This document shows positions 1 to 13,200 of a stretch of DNA of 64,000 nt, piece after piece. A model generated the notes under the pieces. The model saw nothing but the letters and a program-made list of their open reading frames with translations. It searched no databases and had not been told where the DNA came from. This DNA is from Sipunculus nudus (Eukaryota > Annelida > Sipuncula > Golfingiida > Sipunculidae): the NCBI GenBank assembly GCA_026874595.1, contig CM049309.1:54166079-54230078 (forward strand), in the 5' to 3' direction. The position numbers and the translations under genes are program-made. Position 1 is the stretch's first letter, and each line of letters begins with the position of its first letter.

Positions 1-1020
1 GTCCTGGATTTTACAACACTGACAGCAGTTGACCAATTTGTACCAACTGCTTGTTGGTGCAATTAGCAACATCTGGATACTCATATAGTGCTAATTCTGC
101 CAGAAAACTACTGTAGACAAAAAACTCTGAAGTATACAAACACAAAAGATGTATAACATAAGGTATCGGGTGTGTTAACATCTCACCTATCTCGACCCTT
201 TGCATTGTGCATTTAAATTGAATGTACAAACTGAGGCACTGCATACCTAACCATAGGATCAGCTGAGCGTTTTTAGGATAATGTCAGATGTGCTGTTGCC
301 TTCACCTCAGTGGAATTAAAATAACAGATACTCCAGTATCAATTTCTGTACAACATATGTATATGCCAGACCATATATATATGCCAGAAATACTGTTTAA
401 GAGGAATGAATATGATTGAAAGATCCCTGCTTCAGCATTATGCATGATTATAACCTTCACACAAACACACAATTAACTGAAAACCTTAACGTCAATAAGA
501 AGAGCAGAGTTGAGGTATAAAGCTTACCAAAATAGGAGACCTATGTAAAAATAAAGCTTCAAGTCTAACATTTGAAGAATACAACTTCATTACATGATTT
601 TATCTATCCCTTCTTATATCCCACCCAAAAAAAATTACATCAAATTCTACTAAATGATTTTAAATTTTAGGTGGTAATCAATATGTGAAATTTTACTTTT
701 TGAATATTTTTTTCTGGGAAAGTAACCTAGCAATTAAGCAATTTTCTTTTTTTTTAATCAGGATAACCATCACTGAAGAAGAGATTTTTAACACAATGGA
801 TTTCATAATTTGTGTAACTGCCTCTTTTTTTCTACACTCATGGAAAGTAATCATGAAATAGTCATAAATAAAAACATTATGATTGTTCTGTTAGTTTTAT
901 CTTTTGTGAATTTTATCAGACACCTTTTATAAATTTACTTCGACCTGAAATGCCATACACTGTCAAATGCAAAAAGCCACAACTTTGTAACAACAAAGTG
1001 TTCATCTCCTATATGTCAGA
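1..1020 (-). other. PPM1G 3' UTR and downstream flank
   Basis: No further coding sequence is visible downstream of the stop. An ATTAAA on the minus strand at 753-758, about 265 nt past the stop, is one possible polyadenylation signal, but the sequence is AT-rich and this is weak evidence. Confidence 0.35.
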
Positions 1021-1209
1021 CTAAGTGTCAGGCTTTAACTTCTTTGCTTCAGACTCTGTGGACTCTGGATCTCCAGTCTGTTTACGCTTTGTGCTGTTTC
1101 CGAACTGATGGTTTTTATGCAGAAAGTTGAATCGTACAATAATGCAGGTCATATTGTCACATCCGGTGCCATCTCCAGTTGTGTCAGGTGCCAGGCAAAA
1201 ATCAAACAT
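1021..1209 (-). CDS. PPM1G: PPM1G coding exon 10 and stop
   Basis: This exon encodes [27 protein letters not shown], which carries the last metal-binding Asp (GCDNM), followed by a short tail with KRK and KKLK clusters and a TAG stop. The acceptor is TTTACAG. Confidence 0.94.
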   Translation of the reverse strand: MFDFCLAPDTTGDGTGCDNMTCIIVRFNFLHKNHQFGNSTKRKQTGDPESTESEAKKLKPDT

Positions 1210-4200
1210 CTGTAAAGAAGGATTTGTTTTAAACCTTTTTAATCACAGTAAACCAATAAAACCTACATGGAACCCAGAAAATATGCAAACATTTTCTAAA
1301 TTCTTCTCACCCCACAAAACACATTTACTTGATATAAAAAAAAGACCACTCTTAATCACTAGAAATGAGTTGATGCATGTACAATTAATATCTTTAGTTT
1401 TCAATGAAAAATTAACCTGAAGTTCAAATGACGTCCAAAGTTTAAGTGGTTTTTATATAACTGTTATATAATTACTATTGTGTTGACATAAATCCTATAC
1501 TTAATTATGTCATATCACATACATTTTTACTGCAGAATAATACAGGTATTCCACATATATGCTGACATACAGTAAATGTTAGCTAAAGGATTCTTATTAA
1601 TAGCTCCTTATTTAACCAAAGGTATCCAGATTGACCCATTAAAAATATATATATATTGATTTCAGAACCAAAATGATCACTACAAATGTTGTGATTTCAT
1701 TTTCAGGATCTTTTCAAGGCTTTCTATAGACAAATATTTGTATTTTGAAGTTTTCTTTATACACTGCATCCTTTTCTATTCCTTCAAAAATCTGATCCTT
1801 ACACATAATTCATCATTCATTGCACAGGTCTAGTTTACAAAAATAACGAGGTCTTTACTAACAGGTTAAAATAACATGGCCTGCTATTACATTCCCTGTT
1901 ATTCTTGGTCTGTAAATATCCAGATTTAGCAAAAATTTAAGCATTTTCAAGCCCTTTTAAGTGCTTGAAAACATTTTTAGGAATTTTCAAGCAAATAAGA
2001 ATCCTGAATTTTTTTTAATATCCTGGATATATATGAGCCAAGGAGACAGGCCACGTCCTGGTATTGACCTTACATCATGGACACAGATAAAGAGAGAAAT
2101 AGTAGCAGTAAACTATGTCTGGGCAAAAAAAAGTGGGACTGTACATAATCTTAGGCATAAGTGTAATTCCATAGGTTGTATTTCTTGGTTGTACTCCTGT
2201 ATTTCAATTTTTTCTACTTGGTAGGCTTTACTGGTTATTATTCATTAAGTGTTTATTACCTCTTCACAAATAGTTGAGAGTTTATCCACTCCTGCATCTA
2301 TTCTTTCTTTTACAAACTGTACAACATCTTGGCTTGTCATCACATTCCTGAGAAAAGAACCTCTTATTAAATGCAAGTTGTAGTATATAAAGTGCAGTGC
2401 AACTGAATGACAATGTTTAACTTAATTCATTATTAACATTTTAGGAAACTAATGTAGATGGTTAACTGGAAGATAATCAAGTAAATTATTGGTGGTCATT
2501 AAAAAAAATCTAATACAGTATAAAAAGTTCTAACAGAATACTATCACAAGGAAATCATACTGAATGATTATTTAATGGTGAATATAGCAGTCCACTCAAC
2601 TCTATAACTTAGCTAAATCTCCTGTCAGAAGGGCTAAAAAAAAAGACCAGTTGATCAACATGTGAGAGAAAGAAAATGACCCACTCACCAGATGCCATCA
2701 CAAGCCAGAACCATGAACTCATCCTCCTCCCCAAGCGTGACAGACTTCACGTCAGGCAGGGGCGTGATCATTTGTTCCCTGAGCGGGAGGTCCACATTCC
2801 TCTTGTAACAGTGGTCACCTGCACAAATATAATTTGAATTGAACATTACCAGAGGAATTCTGATAGTTTATGACCACAATACAAGGGAAATACAAGGCAA
2901 AACTCTCTGGTATTATTAATGACCCCACTCTCAAGGGGCAAAAAGTCTGCATATCTCTTAGTAATATTTCTCATATCTTATCTCACCTTATTATATTGAC
3001 CGATTATGGATCAGTCAGTATGTTCATGAAAGATAACCTCATTTTAGAAAAATATAAAATGTACTGTTATGAAAAACTGGCTTTGTCCCATATACAGACT
3101 GTACTGATAACAATAAGCGATACCCAAATGTATCAGGTTTCTTGGCATGGTTATGATGCAAAGAAACTACCAGTCTCTGCACTGAATGTTATGTACTTAA
3201 GTTACCTGACAATTATCTATTTTCTTGATCTACAAAATAAAATGAAAAAATAAGTGCATGAATCAATGAACTTCTGAGTACTAGCTGAATGACATGAAAG
3301 ATCTGCTTGTAAGAATATTGAAAATAATGTATATGTTATCTATATATTTATATGTAAATATATAATTTAAATATCTATTATGGGGTAAAAATTGATTAAC
3401 TGATTTGTTTTGCTGACTGGATTTTATTCTAGTGCTTTTAGCTTGTAAAGCTAAAATTTAAACTGGGTTTTACCTGAATCCAGATGAATCATAAGTTTGT
3501 ACAATACAACAGGCCCCATTCACACCAGCTGATCAACAAAGGCAACAAAACTAAATGAAAGGTGAAGCAGTCAAACAAACAGTTCACTGATGCTGTGATA
3601 GGAAATATAACTGACCTAAAGCCCGGGAGAGGTTAAGCCCTCCATTAACTCTTCCAGCTGGTGTGACTCTGCCACCCGCCCGACTGATGCGATCCTGCTC
3701 GATCTCATCCTCCGGCTTGTGGTCTACAGACATGTCTACTGCCTTGCCTGCCCGGCAGAGAACACATCGAGAATCGCCAGCATTTGCTACGTGGAGGTCA
3801 TTCCCTTTGAGTAGTGCAACTACTGCTGTTGTGCCACTGTCACTTCCTGGCTGCAATAAACAAGGGACCCATGGGTCACGGTGCTCAGCTGATCGTGATT
3901 GGACTATAAATGTTTCTCCACTGTGATACTATATCGAGTCGATAAAGCTTATGAATATCATGGACATGTTGGGCAATTATAAAGGAATGTAATGTAATAT
4001 GTGAGTAAATGATAAATGAAATTACCTGACTGATGGATTAATAGAGTAAAATATAGTGGTTTATTTTTTATTTATTTAGGAGGGGTTGAAAATTGTGATA
4101 TATTTGAGCAAATATGAATGCAATGACAGCAGCAATAAGCAGTAGTAGAATGATGATAAGGCTATTTGTTGAAGGATCTAAAGTGTATGGTAGTCTGCAA

Positions 4201-7200
4201 GCTTTCAATTTGACAGATATGATGTTACGATTAACTATGCTGATGAAGTGATTTATGAATTTGTGATTGTATGACACAATATCTCTTTAGTCTTGACAAG
4301 GTACATTATTGATGCCCACTATGTCTACATATTACACAATATTGACATAATTTCTGGCATGTACATAGGCACCTATGGACGTATAGTTATACAAAATATT
4401 AAAGTATGAATATATCGGATTCATCTTGTTCTTGCTTACTGAGGCTGACTTTGGGATGGGGTTTGGAGAAGGGAAAAGTGAGGGCAGCACGAAGGTGGAT
4501 GTAGAAATAATCTATTGTAATGTTTTTCATTTATATAAGAATATGAAAAGCTAAGAAGAAAGGGGCCCTCCTACTTGGTTATAGTAAAGTTCTAAATATA
4601 TGATTGCAAACTAATACTCTGACAAGACTGTCATGAAGAAAAACAGTAAAAGTTTTGAGATACTGTGATGCATATGAAAATTTACAGATGGACAGGCAAG
4701 TGGACAGAATGGACTAATACCTTTATTTCACTTTCAAGGGAATAATGCATTTAAGTTTATATATAAGCCAATCTTTTTAAGCATATCCAGTTTTTCCATT
4801 AAAAAGTTTTTATCTGATTCATTTTTTTTATTTACAGGTTTTATAAATTTTTAATAAAAAAACTGAAAATACAGTCAAGCCCGCTTATTGTCATGTTGGT
4901 GGTACATGCATAAATTATGATTATAACCGGGATGTGACATTATGCGGGCTTCAACATCGATGTCCTTTTGAATCATAGAAGAAGCCTTATGTCTCAAATT
5001 ATATTAAATAAATCGTCAATAAATAGGAAACAGAAACGTTTATGAATATTTTATTTCAACGGCATATAAAATTACGTTTATGCGCACCTGACAATTTGTT
5101 TCCTGTATTGTGCCGCATGCCGCAATAACTGACAAAAATCTGACTTGCCAACAGAAAGAGACGTTGCTTCTGGGTCATGAGATCGAATGTCTAGAAATAT
5201 GCGGCACAGTTATAACGTTATGCTCAGGCAAACTATTTAACTAGATAATCCTTTTCCCGACTATTGCGCCTTATTTTCCGAATATCTTATTAATGACTCA
5301 AACTTCTATGATCGTCTTTATAAAAGGTCTGTTCGGGGAGCGGGTATCGTCATGCCATTGTCAGCATTCTGAAGTTTTGCCCAGATTGAGGTTTGGACCG
5401 GGTAATTACTCCAGTGCTCACAAAACCTGCAGCTTTCGTGGCGGTTAAAGGGGATTTTCAGTCGTAAGCAACGTTTACAGCTCGTGCTTCATATCATCTC
5501 GGCGAAACGTCACCGAGGTGTAAACAACGGCCTTGCAAAGGCCACGAGTTCATTATGTATGACATGTGATCGCAAACATCGCCCTTGTTAACATACGAAT
5601 AAACGCAATGATCTGGATTCCCATGGTATCTTAAGACGTTAATTATAACTAAGAGACGGAGAGTGACCCGCATGCATCACTACACTTGCTTGCCGAACAC
5701 AAGTGGGAAAAGTAATCGTTTAATAAGCCTGAACGCCTCGTTGATCGCCGTGTCGGCGTTTGATGTGATATTAACTGCGATCTGGTATCACTGCCAAGGG
5801 TTCCAAGCATGACAATAAACGGGATTATGACAATATTCTATGATATTAAACGGTCAGAAGAACCATTGTTTATATAGGAAATGGTTTGGGATTTCAGATT
5901 TATGTGACAATAAACAGGAATTTCTATTAACCAATATGAAACAAAGTGGGCTCGACTGTATAAGTTAAAATATTAGAATTGTTGCAAAAGTTGCAATCAT
6001 TATATATACAGAGTAAAAATCTGAAACTATAAGTTAAAATATTAGAATTGTTGCAAAAGTTGCAATCATCATATATATCCAGAGTGTAGCTCATATTGGG
6101 TCATATTATGCATACACATATATTTTATTATTTTTAAATCATAAATGTTTAAACTGAATTTAAAAGAAAATAATGCCACAACATGGCATCTAGAAGAATT
6201 TTCCTTGAATCACTATTAAAAAGTTTTGCACATTGGAGTTTTCAGTACATGCTTAATTTTATTCACCAAAATAAAATAAAAGATTCAGTAAATTTGATAA
6301 AATAAAACATCTTTTCAAATAAAGTATACACACTGTTGGTTGAATGAGGGACAAACAATATCATTGTGCTAATTACTATCCCAGTTTTGATTTATTACTG
6401 GAATTAATAGTCAATTTCACACCTGGTGAAGTTTTTACTCTTCTGAAGTAAGGAATTACGTATCAGATGAACATCCATACTTTCATAGCAATACACCACA
6501 TTGTGGACACAATTAAATGTACACTTTAATCATTGTAACCCTGGTGGTAAAATACAAAATCTAAAATATAGCATAGCCTAGAATAAGAATGAATCAAATA
6601 CAGAAAATAATAACATTCATCTAGTTTATGCACCATCTGGTTGGGGGGGGGGGGGGAGTGCAGGGCAGAGGGGAAGCCTGCTGGTAGTGGCCAAGCTGAG
6701 CCAAGGCAAGCTGCCTGGGGTGGGTTACATAATGCAAGTGAAGGCTGTACTACTAGGTGGGCTAGATGTAAACAACACTTGACATGGTGTATGAAAACGT
6801 GAATTAAAGCTATTCTTTCAAATACATTTCTTTGAAATTTCAGATTTTAAAAGATTAAATCCTTATGTATATATGCTGAGAAAATTAAATCAACAGTGCC
6901 ACAGTTGGACAAAATTTAAGGTATTGATTTTTTATTTATGCTAATAACTTGAAAAATTTGCAAATTCAGATCTAATTTTGGGTAAACAATTGAATCTTGA
7001 TTAAATAAAGTTATAATCCTGAAAAAGAAGTCTCTAGGTTCAGCAATTCTCATGTTAGGTGAGTAAATATATTTCCTGATTTTTTAAAAATTGCATTATA
7101 TTTTGGCCCATAACTTCAAAATAATACCCAATACTGACCTAATTTTTGGTATGTTCATAGAAAATGTTTGAAAGAATGTGAATACTTAATATGATCAAAA

Positions 7201-10200
7201 ACAGATCAGTGGTTTTGATATTAGGCAGCCTTGAAGTGTAACAATGGCTTTTTTTTATGGAAAACGGAGGAACTCGAAGGAACCCAAACTCTAATGACCC
7301 AATTTTCAGTATGGTAGGAGATTTTGGGGACATCTAAAATTATGCCAACAGCCTGGGGAGCATAGAGATGTGCAATGAATGATCTACAGTCATCAAAGTG
7401 GACTGCTTGACAATGTAAGGGAATACAACAAGGGCCTCCAAAAAAATTCAATAACTAGCCTAATTTTGCAGCTTTTATTTTCAAATTTCAGATTTTAACA
7501 GATTAAATCCTTATGTGTACATGCTGTGAAATCCACAGTACTTACAGGAAAAAAACGTGCCGTGGCCAAAGTTGGGCAAAATTTAAGGTACCAATTTTAT
7601 ATTTTTGCCAATATTTAAAAAAAATTAAGAGATTTTGATCTAATTTTTGGTATACAATTAAATTTTGATTGATTAAAGTTGTATTACTGAAAAAAGTCCC
7701 TACCTTTAACACTTTTGGTCTTAAGTGACCAAATATCTTCCTGATTTTTTTACAAAGTCCATTATGTTTGGGCCCATAACTTTTTTAAATTAAATAATAT
7801 TGACTTAATTTCTGGCATGTACATAGGAACTATATAGAGGAATATTTATGGTAAATATGAAGAAAACCAGATGAGTGGTTTTGATGTTAGGCAGTCCTGA
7901 AGTGTAAAAATAGATTTCTAATAAAAAATTGAGGTTTTTCCTTAATATCTCGAAGGAACAAAGTCCTATTGATCCAATTTTCGGCATGGTAGGAGATTTT
8001 GAGGACATCTAACTGTATGCTGAATTTCAGATTCGTAGGTCCAACGGTGTCGAAACGTGCCAGTCTTACGGACGGACATCTGGACAGACAGACAGACGGA
8101 CGACGGACAATGGACCACGACTATAGCTCAGATAACTTATAGTCAGCTGAGCTAAAAATGTCAACACACGTGAACACTCCAACTGCCCAATCACTCTCAA
8201 AGCTATTTTACAGCAAAATAAACTGCTGTAATTCATGAAAGGAACATGCATTCAAATTGAGTGTTTACTTACATTATTTCAATGTTTTTGCATCATGCTT
8301 GCAATGTTTTCCTTTATAATTTTACAGTAGAGATAAACCTCTATAAATATAAATGTTAATCTTTAAAAAAGAACCAATATATTTCTGATGTTTTTAAAGT
8401 AGGATGAGATAGTATGACACAGCAGATTTAAAATTAATCAATGTAATCAATATTAAAATTTCCGAGCTTTCCCCTAAATCCTCAAAATGATATGGTCTTG
8501 ATTGCAATATTTACAAAGATTTACATTTCATTAATTTTCCTCTATCAGTTACCTCTTCTTGTCCCATAAAGCCATCCATTTCTCCTTCCTCCTCCTCATT
8601 ATCCTCCATCATTTCTTCATCTTCTTCATCCTCATCATCCTCACTGGAAATTAAAACAAATATGAACAAGGGACCTATGGGTCACGGCGCTCAGCTGTTA
8701 TATAAGATTAAAAAATATGATTTTGAAATGAGGCACATGCTGGTTTTGTGTGGAAATAAATATAAGCTGTATTATGAGTTGTTAGTGTTAAGCTTATGTA
8801 TGATTTTGATAGTTTCTTTGGAGACAGGGAAGAGATTGATTTCATTTATTTTATTAACAAATAGAGTGCCATTGTCATACAGATTTTGGCTTGGCCATAT
8901 AACTGATAAGCAGCACATATAAGATAAAGAGTTTAACTATTTATTAAAATTTAATAACAAATATTGGGCCAAATATAATTTTTATTAAAAATAATAAGAG
9001 AATCATATGATTTTTTTAATAAAATATAACTAAAAAGATTATTAAAATAATATTAAGAATATATTCATGAATGCATTCATGAATCCATTTTGAAATTATT
9101 TGCACTGGTATTCAAATACTTTCATTTTTACCTGAATTCCCATTCTTTATGCAAGAAATTTTATAATGGAGTACAAAATCATATTCGTATTTAAATACAA
9201 TTACAAAGTATTTGCACCATGTCTGGAATTTATTCAGTTTTCACCAAACAATGATGTTGAGAATCCAGAATATACAAAATTCACACATTTAAATAATGAT
9301 CATAAGTACCTGGTTTTATGGCTTTTATTTATATTAAAAAATAACTGTAAAAAATTCATTTTGGACTAATTTCTCATCAATGTACACACTAGACACAGCA
9401 GGAATCTAGATTAATATTATCAACTGCATCTTTGTCTAATTTCCTTCATATGATCCCTAATGATTAGTAATGAATAATATGACTTACTTCTTTATCATTA
9501 AAATTGAACTGAAAAATGCCATAGGTGACTGCATGGTGTTATTTGGAATATGTGACATTCTACCCATCGATACAAGATTCTTATATCATCAGTAACTGCA
9601 AGTTAATTTCCTGTTATTATAAACTAACAAATTCCTTTTCTATTTTTCTTTAATTTGTTATTAAAAACCAATAAAAATTTATTAATTTATTGTTTTTTGT
9701 TATGTTCTCGGTTAAAACTACTAGATGAGTTGGGTTGGACACCTGGATCAACTGTGGCTTGCCATAAGCTGCCTGGATTCCATGTATGCCTCGCCTCAAG
9801 CGTGCATAATTTGATGAAAGGTCAACAAGGTCAACATACAGGTGACTCAAGAGGGGCTGGAGAGAGCCAAAGTCTGACAGGGTCTCATAAAAAACATTAA
9901 TAAAAGCTACAATTTTTGGCCAATTTCTTTCAGCATTCTAAACTAAAAAGCTGAAATGCTTATGTGTGCATGATATGAAAATTATATCAACAGTGCTCAC
10001 GGGAAATAAACGTGCCATGGTCACAGTTGGGCAAATTTAAGGTACTAATTTTATATTTATACTAAATAAAATTTGAAAAATTCAGAACTAATTTTGGGTA
10101 TTCAATTGAATCTTGATTAAATAATGTTACATCCCTGACAAAAAAATCTCTAGCTTCAGCAATGCTCTTGTTAAGGGAGTAAATATATTTCTTGATTTTT

Positions 10201-13200
10201 TACAAAGTGCATTATGTTTGGGCCCATAACTTAAAACAATTACACAATACTGACATCATTCTGGCATGTGCATAGAGAATGAAAAATATGTATATTATTT
10301 ATGATTAAAGTCAGATCAGTGGTTTTGATATTAGGCAGTCTTGAAGTGTAACAATGGGTTTTTAATGGAAAAATGAAGTTTTTCATTAATATCTCGAATG
10401 TCCTAGTGACCAAATTCTTGGCATGGTAGGGCATTTTGGAGACATCTAACTGTATGCCGAATTTAAGGAACTTAGAGCTGAATCTGGGGAGCTGAGCTCT
10501 TGCAAACTGCATAACACTAGCTTGATGTAAACAATATGTTACATGGTGCATGAAAACTTGATTAAAATCTACAGTTTTTGATCAAATGGTTTCAAATTTT
10601 ATGTGTTAACAGTTGAAATGCTAACAAAAACATGCTGTGAAAATTAAATCCACAGTACTAACAGGAAAAAAACGTGCCATGGTAAAAGTTGGGCAAAATT
10701 TAAGGTACCAATTTTTTATTTTTATTAATATTTTAAAAAATTTAAAAAGATTTTCATCTAATTTTGGGTATACAATTTAATTTTGATTAATTAAAGTTAT
10801 ATTACTGGAAAAAAGGTCCATAGCATTAACATTTTTTGTGTTAAGTGATCAAATATCTTTTCTGATTTTTTACAAAATGCATTATGTTTGGGCCCATAAC
10901 TTTTTTAAATTAAATAATACAGACATAATTTCTGGCATGTACATAGGAACTATATAGAGGAATATTTATGGTAAATATGAGGTAAAACAGATGAGTGGTT
11001 TTGATATTAGGCAGTCCTGAAGTGTGAAAATAGGTTTTTAATAAAAAATTGAGGTTTTTCCTTAATTTCTCAAAGGAACGAAGTTGCAAACACCCAGTTT
11101 TCGGCTTGGTAGGAGATCTTTGGGACATCTAACATTATGCTGAATTTTGGATTCCTAGGTCTTACGGTTTCAAAACGTGCCACATCTACGGACGGACGGA
11201 TGGACGGACGGACGGACGGACAGACGGACGGACGACGGACAATGGACCACGACTATAGCTCAGATGACTTATAGTCAGCTGAGCTAAAAAAAAACTTACA
11301 CAGCTAATTGCAGTAATCTGGATATATTATATGAAGAATGAAGTGGATTTCAGTTTACATTTTCAATATGTTTATTATGAAAGTTTATAAATCTTCTACC
11401 AAATAATGATGAGAATTAGCTCCTGTGGTCTGCAGGTGGAGCACAGGAATCAAAAGAAGGAAGAAGTTTAATTCCAGCCAAGGGAGTGAGACTTTTTTAA
11501 TATCAGCCTCAACCCAGGATGCGCAATCTGCAGACATAATGGGAAGGCCAAGCCCAACATGTGTTTCACTCTATCATAAACAAGTGCACCTCTTTGGGTT
11601 CCTCAGCAGTATGACCCAGGGATGGGAATGATTCAAGACCCAGGGCTGTCACCAGACCTGTCTACACCAGGATACAAATGCAAGAGATCATGTTCTAACT
11701 TTCTGTCACATGGTCCAAAACCGAAATGGGAATTCTGCAGATGTACATACTGGAGGCAGTTACCTCCACCAAAAATTCATTAAAAAAAATTAGCTCCTAT
11801 TCATCTTGTTTCACTTTCAGATGGCATGAGCCAAATTTGTGTGTTAATTCAAAATCACCTGTCTGGTTCTACAATGTTTTCCAGGGCTTCATCAGAGGAA
11901 TCATCATCTTCAGTATCATCACTCATGCTGCTTTCATCATCATCATCATCTTTACTTGCTGCACCTGAAGATGAGCCTGGCTCTGGACACTGTCATTGAA
12001 TAACATATTACATATAGTATTAGAACAGAGAATAAGAAATATAAAGGTCATTGAGACACCAATTAGAGTGAATTCTTTCCTGGAGATCTGTCTGATATTT
12101 AAAGAACAAGACTGCGTTCTTGCTGTACAGTACTGCTATTCCATAACTCATCTCAGACATGGATCAAAGACTGTTCTCTATAACTGTGATTTTGTCATTC
12201 TGATGACATGAATCCTCATCTTTGGGGCTTTTATAAATGCACTAATACCCTGATATTTAACTTAACACTTTCAGCATACCCATGTTTGAAAAAGCGAAAA
12301 TCATGAAGTACAGACTTAAAATATTATGGTTAAAACATGAAATAGCTATCATACACAGGTAAAAGCAGCAAAAAATTTTCTTTTGTTCCAAATACTGTGT
12401 CAGCAAGCTTCAGTTCTGGTAAACTATTCATTGATATAAAGTATTTCTCCTGTCCATCACAGAAATAAGCAAAATTCACATGGATGTGTACCTGTGTTGA
12501 GCTGCCACCAGCTTCCTCGCTGGTAGAACTTGGACCTTGGGCTGAACTGGAGGCCTGCCCACAGGAGCTGCTGGCCTCCGACGTGGCACTCATCGCCTCT
12601 CCACAATCATTCTCCTCTGGGATTTTCCTGACCGGAGAAACGGTGGGGGAACTTGGAGGGCCAGCATCTGTGCTGGAGTCAGGTAAATTGTCTCTAGAAG
12701 GGGACCTCGGTATACTGGCCGATCCAGGTTCTGATGATGAACTGGAGCTGGCCGCAATGTCACTACCGGTAGCCACACTGTCCTCAGGTGTACTGTCAGC
12801 TGATATTGTCTTTGCCTTTTCTTTTTCTTTATTTTCATTATTTTCATTTTCAGAGACCCCATTAATGAGCTCATTGTCTATGTTTTTCCTAATGCTGTCA
12901 TTGACACTGCATGGTTCTTGGTTTGTATCTGTTTGATCCGTACTCGAGTCTCCCTCAGTCTTTGGTTTGATCACAGGTGAGCAAAATTGGCCATCTTTAC
13001 GAAGCTGCCGGACTTTACCTGTTGGTCCACCATATTTCTCCAAAAGTTTTTCCAGGGGCATGGTGGCTTCCTCATAAAGCAGCTTGGCCTCATCTTCTTC
13101 TAGCCATTATTAACATATATATTATGCCATATCAATTATTTGATAAAATACATAATTACTTACAATGAATAAATAGGCTGTTTCAGCTAAGTTGGCGGGT

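Larger units (their letters stand above)
1210..3615. other. PPM1G introns 7-9 (around exons 8 and 9)
   Basis: These three short introns are AT-rich and show no recognisable gene or delimited repeat. The open frames here (for example at 2870-3253) have no family resemblance and are taken as chance. Confidence 0.5.
3859..8158 (+). mobile_element. F1 HINE/pearl-like element in PPM1G intron 6, with nested MITE
   Basis: The left end at 3859 reads AACAAGGGACCCATGGGTCA followed by GCTCAGCTGA. The right end reads AGTCAGCTGAGCTAAAAA at 8141-8158, so GCTCAGCTGA and TCAGCTGAGC form a subterminal inverted repeat. Inside are two tandem units of about 650 bp (from about 6832 and 7483) sharing motifs such as GGGCAAAATTTAAGGTA, then an ACGG/ACAG-type microsatellite at about 8068-8107. 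A piece of the same unit (TTTCTGGCATGTACATAGG) at about 4350 supports one interrupted element. Internal tandem units, microsatellite, 3' hairpin and subterminal inverted repeats are the design of DINE/HINE (non-autonomous Helentron) and bivalve pearl elements. That the two ends belong to one insertion is an inference. Confidence 0.6.

Noticed and set aside
2870-3253. 127-residue plus-strand frame in a PPM1G intron
   Set aside because: No recognised motif, AT-rich composition, and opposite strand to the gene. Judged chance.
12484-12936. 150-residue plus-strand frame
   Set aside because: It is the reverse shadow of the Ser-rich PPM1G exon 4. Its hydrophobic look comes from the complement of Ser/Glu codons.
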